From Peronospora farinosa (taxonomy: Eukaryota; Oomycota; Peronosporomycetes; Peronosporales; Peronosporaceae): a DNA stretch of 64,000 nt. Both the position numbers and the translations under genes were made by a program. This document shows positions 42,771 to 53,105 of this stretch, piece by piece. The notes beneath the pieces are model-generated. The model had not been told where the DNA came from. It saw nothing but the letters and a program-made list of their open reading frames with translations, and searched no databases. How positions within the stretch are numbered: position 1 is the first letter of the stretch; each line of letters opens with the position of its first letter. The stretch covers positions 558,001 to 622,000 of the forward strand of contig CANTFK010000961.1 in the NCBI GenBank assembly GCA_947646735.1, in the 5' to 3' direction.

Positions 42771-44405
42771 ATGGATAAATTGGACATATCTTCGCTGCTA
42801 TCAGCCTCACGCGACGTCACAAATGTGCCCGTGCTGGACGAGGCGTCCTTCCGTTTAGGTAAATACCGAGATGGGAGTGTGCTCAAGTTTCGGGGTGTAG
42901 TGTGCGACGTGCAGGACCCCGAATTGGTGCAACTTGGTGATGATCTGTCCGTCCCTAAAACCCAGGACTTGGTCGAGCGACTGCCTCTTGTCGTCACTAT
43001 TTCCCCGCATACGAGTGATTGGGCGAAACAAAAATATGATAACAAAGCGGTAGTCGATCAGAATGATGGTCGTTGTAGTGGGAATGTAAGTCCTGCAACT
43101 TCTAAGGGTACAAAGCGTCCCAGTGCTGTAGAAGACGAGCAGATGAACGGCATTTCTAGACAGGAGCAGAATGAGCTGCAAGTAAAAAAGTACAAGGCTA
43201 TGGAGACAGAGAACCAAAAAGATACTCGAATAATATCTCAAGCCGTCAGCATCTATGTCTATGATGGCCAATACAAGGACATGCCGCTGGACATCTTCAA
43301 GGTGAATGAGGCTTTCGAGTTTGTAGGCATCTTGGACTTGATGGTGTCCGGTACAGCAACAAAGAAAGATGCTGCTGAGAGTGTGCTTACTGTTAAGCAA
43401 TTGGAGGAGCTTAAAATCTCTGACTGTCTCGAAGAAGTGCAACGCAAAGGTCGCTCGGGCGTTGTATTGCACTGCTCTCATGTCAGCAGATTGGAAGGTG
43501 TGCACCATGTGCGTCCTCATGAATCGAATGAGTTTTACAAGCAGATTCATGTGAGCAATAACTCGAGGACGAAATTTTGCCAGAACGAGTGGATGAAATT
43601 AGGTCAAACAGCCGATGTGGCTATAATGCGTAACCAGCTTGTTGGCTATTTGACGCAAGCAGTGGGCGGAGACATGCTTGCAGCAGAGTACTTATTACTG
43701 GGCCTAGTTTCGCATGTGTATTCACGAGCGGACTTGTCGACACCGCTTGGCAACTTACCGCTTAATTTATCCCTTGACAAGTCGCTTACGGAAGAACAGA
43801 AGAGAGAATTCGTTGCTCGAATTCAACAGACGTTGACGTCGTTGATGCCTATGGTATCGCGAGTGGATCTGTCACTGGAAGAGTTAAACTCGACCAAGTT
43901 TATGCCGCATAAGGACTATGAGCGAGAAATGTTGTTGAGTGGTGTACTGCAGGTGGCAAACGGGACGACAATGCTTGTCAATGAAACCACGTTGACTGCA
44001 GGGCAGCTGAATGACCAAGGTGTAAAGAATATCGCGGCTTTACAATCGCTGATTAACAAGATGCTTCTGCCGTATGACTTCCACTACTACAACGTGGATT
44101 TTCCGCAAGATGTGGCAATTGTTACAGTGTCAGAAGGCAAAAGCATCTTGCCCGTCACTGTAGCCGTACCCATCTCATCTGCAGCTAGTGCAACTACCAA
44201 GATGCGATCTCTTTTACTGCCAGAGGAACAGATACTAGAGTGCTTTCGCGTGTTCTTAAGCGTTCTTCGCTCGTTTGTAGTCACGATTGGAAACGAAGAA
44301 GCTGAGATGGCCGAGAAGTATTACGTAGAGTGCCGCAAATCCCAGCAAAAAGTGGCGGTAAGTCTTAAAGTGGTACTGTATTATCGAAAGGAACGAATCA
44401 AGTAA
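42771..44405 (+). CDS. MCMBP: Mini-chromosome maintenance complex-binding protein (544 aa)
   Basis: MCMBP binds the MCM2-7 helicase in the nucleus and is linked to unloading of MCM after replication and to sister chromatid cohesion (plant ETG1). The frame is uninterrupted from the ATG at 42771 (an upstream in-frame TTG at 42753 is not used by eukaryotes as a rule). N-terminal SFRLGKYRDGSVLKFRGVVC and DVQDPELVQLGDD fit the family. A low-complexity charged stretch at about 95-150 follows. The C-terminal half holds DMLAAEYLLLGLVSHVYSRA with PLGNLPLNLS, the best-known family block, and MPHKDYEREMLLSGVLQVAN. Length is somewhat below animal (about 640) and plant (about 590) members. No intron is apparent. 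Confidence 0.9.
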   Translation: MDKLDISSLLSASRDVTNVPVLDEASFRLGKYRDGSVLKFRGVVCDVQDPELVQLGDDLSVPKTQDLVERLPLVVTISPHTSDWAKQKYDNKAVVDQNDGRCSGNVSPATSKGTKRPSAVEDEQMNGISRQEQNELQVKKYKAMETENQKDTRIISQAVSIYVYDGQYKDMPLDIFKVNEAFEFVGILDLMVSGTATKKDAAESVLTVKQLEELKISDCLEEVQRKGRSGVVLHCSHVSRLEGVHHVRPHESNEFYKQIHVSNNSRTKFCQNEWMKLGQTADVAIMRNQLVGYLTQAVGGDMLAAEYLLLGLVSHVYSRADLSTPLGNLPLNLSLDKSLTEEQKREFVARIQQTLTSLMPMVSRVDLSLEELNSTKFMPHKDYEREMLLSGVLQVANGTTMLVNETTLTAGQLNDQGVKNIAALQSLINKMLLPYDFHYYNVDFPQDVAIVTVSEGKSILPVTVAVPISSAASATTKMRSLLLPEEQILECFRVFLSVLRSFVVTIGNEEAEMAEKYYVECRKSQQKVAVSLKVVLYYRKERIK

Positions 44406-45532
44406 AGCTGACAAACATTTGTGTGTATGACTACAGCTGGAAGATCTTCATCGGTGGCTGCGGCTTGCTCGTCTTGTTACGCTTAGTCGAGGGGAAGGAC
44501 ACATCTCCAAGGACTCATGGAACGCAATGCTGGTGCTGGAGACTGAACGACTTGCTCGTCTCCCCATTGAAAATGCCAAATGAACTTCGATTGGACATAA
44601 ATTATAAATTGTCGCATCATTGAGACAACTTTGGAGTAAATCTATGATTTTGGACGTGGCCACACCGAACGTACATGTCAACGTTATGTCATTGTCCAAC
44701 TCTGGATGGTGACGACGTCCATGACAGCTTGACAACGTGAGCTCAGAAAACTAACATTGCAGCAACGCATGACTTACCGCGTCAATCGTGGTGAGCTCTT
44801 TTGCGCTCGTATCTGGTGATGACGCACAACTCATTTTGTCGTGGTTTGCGATCACAAAACCCTTTACACCCGTGTGATTTATGATGCGTCTAAGTGTTTT
44901 TGACACTTCGGATATGTGGATTTAGTAAAAAGAACGATGGGCATGCTGAGGCGACTCCACTACAAATGTCGGGTGGCTAATATGAATCTAGAACCTTACG
45001 TTCTGATGTATGATACCGACAGAACGCAACATCACGCTGTCAATGTGTGGACGGGCATACGCGCCCTTTCATTCAAATGCAGATTGCTGCATTCCAGAAC
45101 TAGACTTGTAAATATCTGCACCAATTGAATTTCATATGAAATCTCCTCAGAATTTGGTATCTACTCAGCCATATGGTGCAGATCGTACGTTAAAGGGAGA
45201 CTTGACTAAGCCCCATTCATTACAATTTGTTTGCAAGCGTGTGTATAGGCTATTGCTACTGGATCGACAACGTCTCCAGTGATCGTGTGATCACTGATAA
45301 TTTGTCCGATTTACACTTAAATGGGTCAGTATACAAAAAGTATACGGCCGGCTCATATCTCTTGTAAAAATGGGTAGAATGGACTGTGCTTGAATAGCCG
45401 ATAAAAGTACGGTATTTCAGCTTCCTATTATTTCGAGAATTTATACTCGACTTTTTCTTGGTCTAATCCAAGTTTACATTTCAAATGAGAAATAAATTTC
45501 TAGTAACACAATACAACCCTTTTAAACCCGAT
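44406..45532. other. Intergenic region, nothing recognised
   Basis: AT-rich DNA between the MCMBP stop and the methyltransferase promoter. Short frames (for example 44916-45128) have no motif. I see no RNA gene or repeat. Confidence 0.55.
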
Positions 45533-45548
45533 TTGTCATTTATTTCCT
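45533..45548 (+). promoter_or_regulatory. Possible initiator-like element of the methyltransferase gene
   Basis: TTTGTCATTTATTTCC ends 7 bases before the ATG and contains TCATTTA, like the oomycete initiator core. The very short leader makes this uncertain. Confidence 0.3.
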
Positions 45549-45554
45549 TGTAGC

Positions 45555-46334
45555 ATGTCAAAAATGACTCCGTTATGGCGTCGACCAGGTGTGCTCCTCG
45601 GTGGCGCAACGCTCTACGCCGGTGTGACCTTTGCTACATACGTCACGCTGTACGATCCTAGGAAGGACAGCATTAATCATCCTATTGCAACTTCTATGAC
45701 CGATGCCAAGCGAGTTTCTATTTTTGACACGAATGCGTCAAAATACGATAAGGAGGTGAACTGGGACGAACGACTCATGGGCATTTCACTCATGCGACGT
45801 TTTCTATTACAACAAGCAAAGGGTCATGTGCTTGAGGTCGCAGCCGGTACAGGCCGCAATTTGTTTTTTTATCCGGAGACCTCTCGGGTAATTTTGACAG
45901 ATTTGAGTCGTGGAATGCTGAACCAAGTGTCAAAAATGCAACAGCAACGACTGACGAGCTGTGAGTTACGTGTGATGAGCGCACATGAGCTCGAGTTTCC
46001 AGACAATCACTTTGATACAGTGGTGGATACTTTTGGACTTTGTAGCATGGACGACTCATTGCAGACGTTGCGAGAGATGCAACGTGTGTGCAAGAAAGAC
46101 GGCGGCCACATTTTGTTGCTGGAGCACGGTCAGAGTAGCTACACGTGGCTGTCGAGCATTTTGGATAAGTTTGCCGATCTGCACGCGCAAAAGTGGGGCT
46201 GTCACTGGAATCGAGATATTTTGAAACTGGTGGATGAGGCGGGTTTGGAAGTGGAGACTGTACACCGTTTCCACTTCGGTACGACCTACTATATCGTAGC
46301 CAAGCCTGGTTGCGAGATACGAGAGACTGAATGA
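45555..46334 (+). CDS. Membrane-anchored class I SAM methyltransferase, OMS1/METTL7-like (259 aa)
   Basis: It transfers a methyl group from SAM; the substrate is not known from sequence. An N-terminal hydrophobic segment (about 11-31, GVLLGGATLYAGVTFATYVT) fits a membrane anchor, in line with the mitochondrial yeast OMS1 type. Motif I is VLEVAAGTGRNLFFY (about 92-106), followed by VILTDLSRGML, the DTVVDTFGLCSMDD block and GHILLLEHGQSS. C-terminal CHWNRDILKLVDEAGLEVE and FGTTYYIVAKP are typical of the OMS1/METTL7 group. The frame is intact with ATG at 45555 and TGA at 46332. It is probably a conserved housekeeping gene. Confidence 0.88.
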   Translation: MSKMTPLWRRPGVLLGGATLYAGVTFATYVTLYDPRKDSINHPIATSMTDAKRVSIFDTNASKYDKEVNWDERLMGISLMRRFLLQQAKGHVLEVAAGTGRNLFFYPETSRVILTDLSRGMLNQVSKMQQQRLTSCELRVMSAHELEFPDNHFDTVVDTFGLCSMDDSLQTLREMQRVCKKDGGHILLLEHGQSSYTWLSSILDKFADLHAQKWGCHWNRDILKLVDEAGLEVETVHRFHFGTTYYIVAKPGCEIRETE

Positions 46335-46734
46335 TAGACAACATGGAGTTGATAATTGTAGAAACATATTGGATTCTGTATTAAGTTGTATGGGTTGGGT
46401 TTGTCACGCAAGAAACACATATTGTGGTGGTAGGAAAAAAATCTCTATTACCATTATAAACGATCAATGTGTTCAAAGTTGAAAGCAAGGAGTTCTGTAG
46501 GCTTGACGGCCACCCGATAGTCCTTATCTTTTGCTGTGAACTAAACGCGTATCTGAGCTGTTGTGGCTGCCGACCTGGTGGAGAAATCTGTATATTACTT
46601 TTCATGTATTCCAAGCTTTTTTAGTTCGAGGCTTCACCGTCAAAAGAAATTCACGTGTCACGTTTTGAAAGACAAGTTGCTGTCGCCCTCAACCATAAAA
46701 TCCAAACCCTGCTGAGTCGGAAGGATTGACTTAA

Positions 46735-47175
46735 TCAATTATTCGCTGCCACAATAGCTAATATTCTAGAAGGGATGACAAAGACAAGCAAATAGACCAT
46801 CATCACTGGAGTGAATATACGTTCAAGTACGTGTAAGTTTGTAATTACATTCTGTCTAGCTACACATTTGAGTTTGGAAACACGGCACACGTATCTGATG
46901 TATGAGATCAGTTTAAACACTGAGTCGTGCTCATACAAGGCAAAGAGATGCACCATTGTTTCTACGACGGTTGCGATGCACGAAAAAGGTGTAGATCGCG
47001 AGAAAGCCAGAATAGCGCTGCGGTCCAAGGTGTTTAACCCCTTTAAGCTAATAGTTTTCCCTAATCGGCCGGGAGCCTCGTGTACAGCTTGGTGGTAGTT
47101 GCTACTATGTCTAGCTAATATGCACACCTTGTCTACAATCACTTGGCACCTAGCGACTGGCGCAAACGCTAACAT
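46735..47175 (-). CDS. Hypothetical open frame (146 codons), unsupported by homology
   Basis: ATG at 47175, MLAFAPVARCQVIVDKVCIL. The C-terminus is hydrophobic (TPVMMVYLLVFVIPSRILAIV), so it could be a tail-anchored protein or a chance frame. No domain is recognised and no flanking signal supports it. Confidence 0.22.
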   Translation of the reverse strand: MLAFAPVARCQVIVDKVCILARHSSNYHQAVHEAPGRLGKTISLKGLNTLDRSAILAFSRSTPFSCIATVVETMVHLFALYEHDSVFKLISYIRYVCRVSKLKCVARQNVITNLHVLERIFTPVMMVYLLVFVIPSRILAIVAANN

Positions 47176-47456
47176 TTTACGCGAATCAAACAAATGCGTC
47201 GTTTAAGCAATGGGATTATTTGTGAGCACGCGCTTGCTTTGGGCATTGTCGACACGATTGCTGATCTAATAGCGGTGGAGCTCAGCGAAGTAGATCCTTG
47301 TAAGTTGCTTAACCTGCTCTGCGAAAAATTCTGTCGTCACATACGAGCACATTATTATAGTTACCGAGTACATTCGTGCAACTCTTTCGAAATTCAGCTA
47401 CTGGCCCTACGAATTGGGTTCAAGTTATGTGGTCATTTCGCATACTCAATGTTCAG

Positions 47457-47873
47457 TCAAGCAGGATAATTTATGTCTGTTTCGTCAAAACTTCTGTGTT
47501 TGTTCACCTTCAACATCGCCGTAGCCAATGCGCTCGCGATAAATTTGTCGACACCCACAGCGTCAGATGAGGCCACGCGTTGTCGACAAACAAAGACGTG
47601 GTAATCGACGAACACATCCCGAGTGGAATTCCCGATGCACATGTAATAACGATCATTCGGTGACACTCTCGCGGTGTATCTGAGCGGGCGCACTCTGCGT
47701 AAAGTGGCTTGAGGAATTGCATTGAGTCAAGCTCAAACTGTGGCTCCAATACTTCGTTAAAGAGCTGAATACCAGGACGTAAGTGGCTCTCGTTGTGAGA
47801 TACGTGCTCCCAACAAGCTCTGCTAGAACGTTTCCAGATGAGGCGAAGGATAAGCTGGGAAGCAATGTATGTG
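47457..47873 (-). pseudogene. Possible pseudogene fragment, unknown family
   Basis: One - strand frame is open from 47873 (SQLILRLIWKRSSRACWEHV, then LEPQFELDSMQFLKPLYAEC). Near 47690 it appears to shift into a second frame (RVSPNDRYYMCIGNSTRDVF, then VDYHVFVCRQRV) that runs to 47457. The composition change at a single point looks like one indel in a former gene. Family not recognised. Confidence 0.3.
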
Positions 47874-48435
47874 CCGGTTCGTAGAAGCCTAGATGTTTGA
47901 AGCAGTTCGACCTTTTTCCCGTGTATGTACTATTGCAATGGTCACATGTAGAACATTATTATCAGTGCAGCATGTAAACGTAACAGTAGATCGCAAACAC
48001 CATTGTTGGGGACTGATTACCTGGCACGGATAGGGGCTTTGTAACCTAGACATCAACTGCAAATCGGAAAGTAGATATCTTTGGAACTTTTCCCTTGTGA
48101 CGCAGCATTCACGAGGCAATAGAGTTTCCTCATTGGCGCAGGGTATCGTGATGTGTTCACGCTGGAGGGATGTTCGTAGGATGCCAAAGTTACTTTGGCG
48201 AGCAACTAATTTGCGCTGAACCTGCTATATTAATTTACCTCGACTCTATGTACAATGTGGACGACGATTTTGATAAAGAAAGATTGTCTATGTCCGCGTT
48301 TTCTTAACGGCCGCCCCCTTGTAGGGGTATAACAACAGTTGGTTGGCCAAAAACTTGCCTTTGATATATTCTCGAATTGATTGCATGTTGTACTCATCTG
48401 ATTCCCCCATTCACTACCCAATGTGGGCTTATTGC

Positions 48436-49012
48436 AACAACGGCCAAGCGACGAAGGCTTCCAACGAGCCGACATATCAGTCCTCTTACCTTAGATGGGA
48501 GTTTTCCATCATTAGAGGCCTTCTCTCCGTTGCGTGTGCCACGGGAGAATGCGAAGTGTGCGAACCTAACGAGGAGCAATAGGCACGAAGTCCAGAGGTG
48601 TGGGGCACGTTGACAAAGCAGCGAACACCCTCCACCCAGGCATTAACAAGTTCCTGCCATTCTCCATTTCGCCTCCTAGTCGCCGACCCGTTCGCCGAGC
48701 GCGATTTCCGGTACAACGTGTTTCCGTTTTAATTCAAAACCGGAGCTGCATGTCAGGGATCAGTTAGGCTGGCTCGTCTGGAACAGCCGGTCTCATGCCC
48801 GGCCTTAGTTTCAAGGCGCCACTTGCCCCCTGCATGTGCTCAAATTTGTTCAAACGGTCCAACGTGCCCTTTGGAGTGTCCCACGTGACGCACGTCGGGT
48901 TGAGCCAGCAGAATGAGCTAGTGCAGAGAAGAACGACGTAGTCATGGCAGAAGATCAGGAGATTTTCCTCACCGACATATCTGAGATAATCATAAGCATT
49001 TAATAAACAGTC
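48436..49012 (+). repeat. Dispersed repeat, copy 2, class unknown
   Basis: Related to 39671-40225 in the same orientation, with indels; it ends about 300 bp before the secreted-protein ATG. The shared - strand frame continues here as DEPA before a stop. See copy 1. Confidence 0.65.
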
Positions 49013-49240
49013 TGGCCATCATCATCATCATCTAATTCTCCCATCCAGACCATTTTATTCCGCCAATAAACGCATTGTGTCAACAACAAGCACCAGAAAA
49101 TGCGCTAGCCGTAGCTTCAGGCACGATTGTGTGCATCACCTATCTTCCACAAATCGCCCAGCTCCCTGCAAGAGGACCCATAAGTTATTACATACAATTT
49201 TCCCAGCAACAGGACCCAGGAAGTTCAATTACCAATATTT

Positions 49241-49256
49241 TCTCATTCTGCTTTTT
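49241..49256 (+). promoter_or_regulatory. Oomycete initiator-like element
   Basis: TCTCATTCTGCTTTTT matches the known oomycete initiator form GCTCATTYYNCAWTTT at most positions, 52 bases before the ATG at 49308. Confidence 0.45.
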
Positions 49257-49307
49257 GCAGCCTCGACGCAAAGTTGAATTTGAGCTCCAATCTTGTTGCC
49301 TTTTCCC

Positions 49308-51365
49308 ATGGTTCGCTCAAGAATTGTGCTCATCCTTTTTGCAGTCATTACCACCACCACACGAGCTATCGACTGGAGCTTTTGGAACGACGACAACGAC
49401 GTGGACACAAGCACTGATACTGAGATACTGTCGCCTGAAACACTTACGAATATGATGGGATCCGACTACATGGACCGCGTCAAGGCATTAGTTTTTGCAT
49501 CGAAGGACTCGTCGGCTGCAACCGACAACTCGCCTACCACGATGCCTCCTTCCACAGACTCTTCGCCATTGTCACCTTCGATGATTAAGACTGTCGTGGC
49601 CCCATCGGCTGCCACCGACAACTCGCCTACCACGAAGCCTCCTTCCACAGACACTTCTTCATTATCACCTTCGATGATTAAGACTGTCGTGGCCCCATCG
49701 GCTGCAACCGACAACTCGCCTACCACGAAGCCTCCTTCCACAGACACTTCTTCATCGTTACCTTCGATGATTGGGACGGTCGTGGCCCCATCGCGAGCTC
49801 TGCCACACTCAACATTGTCATCTCGCATGCCTCCTGATAATGCGATTGCAACGCCTGCAACTGTCACGAGAAATTTTAGATCAAGCTACCGTAACTGGGT
49901 GGGACCTTGGAGTCAATCCGCCAGCTCGGCATGTTACCGTGAAGCTCACATCATGACGACCTGTCCGAGTAACTACGACCGCAACGATTTAACGAATACT
50001 TGTTGGACGGAGTGTCCGATGGATTACCCTGTCGAGTGTGACATGCAGTGTATTCAACAGAATAACGACTGTGCTCGTGAAAATGCTGCGAAGATTTCCG
50101 CTATAGCCATGTCTACCTTGAGTATGGCCACCCTCGGTGTGTTTGGCGAGATAGAAAACCTGGGAAGGAAAGCGGGGTGGGCTATCAGGTGTGTCAACAT
50201 GCTGATGACGGCGACACGAGCTATCATTCGTTTTACGCGTAACCAAATGGTCTTGGACCCACAAACGTCGCAAGAGAAGCTTCTTCTGCTACTGTACCAG
50301 ACAAATTGGGTCGTTGCCGATCTGCCTGCTACTATCTACAGGTGCACGGGAAGGCCGGTGCCACCAAACCTTTTGCTGGCACGACAACTGATGCCCACTG
50401 TTCAGTACATTCTTCTATTGGTGCTCGGCTATAGCGATACCATCATTTCCGACTGGAAACATTTCAAGGCTTTCATGACTAGCGCCAATTTCACGGAGGC
50501 TGCTTCTAAAATTACAGAGGGCGAGATCTCGAGTCTTGAAACGGCTATGAAGCAGAAATCGACTTGCAGCGATGACTTGAGTTCAGCGATGAATCTTGTC
50601 TGGATGACTATTAGTGAGTATAGAGAGAAGAATCCTGATATCAGTGAGGCAGAAGTCCGTCTCAAAATAAGCCAGTCCGATCTCATGTTGTACGACATCC
50701 CTACGGTGACTAACAACTGCATGAGTCAAATGATCTCCGAGTCTAATGAGGCCACCGCGTACAATACGCGCGAAACGCTTCGAAAGACGTTCGGAGTTGT
50801 TATTAACGACCTCATTAAGCATGGCAGGAGTGACAATGGAACGTCCATGGCCGCGAAGCACAGCACTTACTTGTGGGTCGACACTGCTCTTACTCTTATT
50901 TCATGCACGGGACTCGAAGCCGCGGATCTGTCGGTCGTGTTTTCCGAATTTCTCCAGACCGTCTGTGGCCCGACACAGTTCATGGGTGAAATTGACGACG
51001 GCACTGATGCCGCTACCCTGGGCTTGAATGCACTCAAGAAGGCCTTCAAGAACAGTTCGAGCTCTTGGACTAGGATCGGGGACGGCGTTGTCATCGTCAA
51101 CTTTAAGAGCAATGACATCGAAGATGTTACGGTGAATATTATGTCTGGTGGTAACAAAATTGACGAGGTGAATGTGAAAGCTGGAGGCACAGCTCAGTGG
51201 AGTTCAACCGTCAAAGCACTAGGTGGGAAGACGTTGTATTTAGACCGGTGGCATACGAATATCCTAGGCATTTCTAATACAGGAGGTGGCTCATTGATGT
51301 TGTGGGTGCCCATTGCACGTGAGGGGGGCCACTTAGAAGTCGAGGCCCAGCTGAACCCTACTTAA
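49308..51365 (+). CDS. Secreted cysteine-rich protein with Ser/Thr/Pro repeats (685 aa)
   Basis: A paralogue of 37671-39395. ATG at 49308 opens a signal peptide (VRSRIVLILFAVITTTTRA); the in-frame TTG at 49293 is not a likely start. Three 31-residue Ser/Thr/Pro-rich repeats (about 69-161) follow, absent from the paralogue and suited to O-glycosylation. Then RNWVGPWSQSA, the Cys block (CPSNYDRNDLTNTCWTECP), the long helical middle (DPQTSQEKLLLLLYQTNWVV) and the beta-like end MSGGNKIDEVNVKAGGTAQW with GKTLYLDRW. The frame is intact. Function unknown. Family diversification near retroelements is common for oomycete secreted proteins, but effector status is not shown. Confidence 0.88.
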   Translation: MVRSRIVLILFAVITTTTRAIDWSFWNDDNDVDTSTDTEILSPETLTNMMGSDYMDRVKALVFASKDSSAATDNSPTTMPPSTDSSPLSPSMIKTVVAPSAATDNSPTTKPPSTDTSSLSPSMIKTVVAPSAATDNSPTTKPPSTDTSSSLPSMIGTVVAPSRALPHSTLSSRMPPDNAIATPATVTRNFRSSYRNWVGPWSQSASSACYREAHIMTTCPSNYDRNDLTNTCWTECPMDYPVECDMQCIQQNNDCARENAAKISAIAMSTLSMATLGVFGEIENLGRKAGWAIRCVNMLMTATRAIIRFTRNQMVLDPQTSQEKLLLLLYQTNWVVADLPATIYRCTGRPVPPNLLLARQLMPTVQYILLLVLGYSDTIISDWKHFKAFMTSANFTEAASKITEGEISSLETAMKQKSTCSDDLSSAMNLVWMTISEYREKNPDISEAEVRLKISQSDLMLYDIPTVTNNCMSQMISESNEATAYNTRETLRKTFGVVINDLIKHGRSDNGTSMAAKHSTYLWVDTALTLISCTGLEAADLSVVFSEFLQTVCGPTQFMGEIDDGTDAATLGLNALKKAFKNSSSSWTRIGDGVVIVNFKSNDIEDVTVNIMSGGNKIDEVNVKAGGTAQWSSTVKALGGKTLYLDRWHTNILGISNTGGGSLMLWVPIAREGGHLEVEAQLNPT
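49512..49790 (+). repeat. Coding minisatellite, three 93-bp units
   Basis: Units at 49512, 49605 and 49698 encode SAATDNSPTTKPPSTDTSS and similar. Units 2 and 3 are nearly identical, which points to recent expansion. Confidence 0.88.
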
Positions 51366-52405
51366 AATTCTAGAGTACTTATGTTTGTGTGTGTTAACGA
51401 TAAGTCGCCATAAGGCGCAAGAGCAATTGTAGACGAGTGAGATCACCATTATACAAACGATAAAAATACATATATTCTGTTTTTTTAAACTTACTCCAAC
51501 TTTGGTAACAATTTCTGTACAATTACATGTACCGTTTTGTAAAAATTCAAGTAATGAAGTAGCAGCAATCAGCCTTTTACTAAGTGACCAAAAAAAGTAA
51601 TTTTGAGCTCTAAATTTGAAACTTAGTAAACTTGTTTCAAATTTGGGTAAGTCTTTATTAATCAGCAGATATCTAGCAAAATGTACTAAACGACTGCATC
51701 GTGTGATAATATACCTATCATAAGCTTTCACTGCTCAGCCACTTGTGATATTGTGTGCTTCCGTGTCATCTTCAGTTTTCAATACTGCAATAGGGTGGAT
51801 CAATATATACTTCGAATAGCTGCAAAGACTTTCATTAATTTCACAAACAACTTTGGTCAATATGAACATGCAGTAAAGATCTACGACCCTATGTTAGGTC
51901 ACAGCTCGTATCGTCAACGATATCGCACATATAGCTACACTAACTTTCTCGAGATATTAGCGGGCTTGAAAACGACCGCGAGCCTGCCTAAGTGTGAGTT
52001 TGGGAAGCTGGGGTTTGATCAGTGATCAGTAGCGAATATAGAATGAACCGATTGACAAACTGGATAATCGATGCACACTCGGACATTCACGCCGTTTTTG
52101 TTCTAACGTAAAACGATTCAAGAAGCTCAGCTCGATCAAGCATGCATCCAAAATCTCTTTAAAAGGTCCTACACATTGGCGCACTAGAGAAATTCGAGCT
52201 CGGACGCTAGGTGACATAATTGGCGTCACATTTATCTAATCATGCTCCGATCCGAAACTGAAGCAGCGATCCATCTATGAGGAGGATCTATCGATAACAA
52301 TCTAAAATGATTTTTGGTTTTTGTTCTACGTCCGAAGATGGCTTCACAGGTTCATTTGTGTCGTCAGCATTAGTTTGGACTCAGCAGAATGCTAGATACC
52401 TATGA
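51366..52405. other. Intergenic region, nothing recognised
   Basis: DNA between the secreted-protein stop and the D LTR. A 90-codon frame at 51753-52025 has no motif. The last five bases (TATGA, 52401-52405) are the D target duplication. Confidence 0.55.
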
Positions 52406-53045
52406 TGTAACGGGGTTACACGACGGTTGTAGCGTCTTTCCGAGAGTTTACGGTTAAACTCTCCTTTGTATTGCATATAATGCATTATTATACTTCTCTT
52501 TAGAGAGGTATTAAGTATGAGCGTTGTAATACGGTATTCGGTAATACCGTATCTTATCGATTGGGATTCGATAAATCACTAACGCTGTATTAAGTACATA
52601 TACACAGATGTTTAGGCGATACGTCGTCCAATAGCAAAGTCTGCATATAATAATTACTATTATAGTAATTAATCTAGTGTAGTGTACTTAGAGTAGGACT
52701 ATTCATAAAATCTTAAAGCATAAATATAATCAGTTCTCCTTTTGAGTTTAAGATCGCAAGTCGTTCTGACTTGTTCTCTTGTGCACTTCGTGCGTTGGTT
52801 CTCTGAACCCCTAAGCTTCTAGCTTGTTCTTGCACTCTGTGCGTTGGTTCTCTGAACCTTAAGCATATTGCTTGATTGATTAAAAGTCTCTTTCCTAGTT
52901 CCTTAGAACAGGGTGACTTTAAGTCGTTTAATTAGTTCCTCAGAACTAAGTGGCTTTTAGCCTTCACTCTATTTAGTTCTCTAGAACTAAGAGGCTTCCA
53001 GCCGAAAGTCTTCCTCTGGCTAAAGAGCTGTGTAGCTCCGCTACA
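52406..53045 (+). repeat. 5' LTR of D
   Basis: TGTAACGGGG to CGCTACA, 640 bp. Contains several repeated GTTCTCTGAACC and TAGTTCCTTAGAAC-like short palindromes at 52790-53000. Confidence 0.94.
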
Positions 53046-53047
53046 CT

Positions 53048-53064
53048 TGGTAGCACTTGTAGTC
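53048..53064 (+). other. Primer binding site of D
   Basis: TGGTAGCACTTGTAGTC, two bases after the LTR. It shares its first 11 bases with B, C and F. Confidence 0.72.
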
Positions 53065-53105
53065 AATCCTACACCTGAGTCTTTAAAGACTGACCCTCTG
53101 TGAGA

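Larger units (their letters stand above)
46335..48435. other. Intergenic region with weak coding traces
   Basis: Two low-confidence coding stretches lie on the - strand (46735-47175 and 47457-47873). A + strand frame of 91 codons (47194-47469, MRRLSNGIICEHALALGIVD) starts with ATG but has no motif. The rest, including 47880-48435, shows nothing I recognise. Confidence 0.45.

Noticed and set aside
49466..49867. 133-codon - strand frame opposite the Ser/Thr/Pro repeats
   Set aside because: Simple repeat DNA keeps several frames open; the + strand has a signal peptide and a long conserved product.
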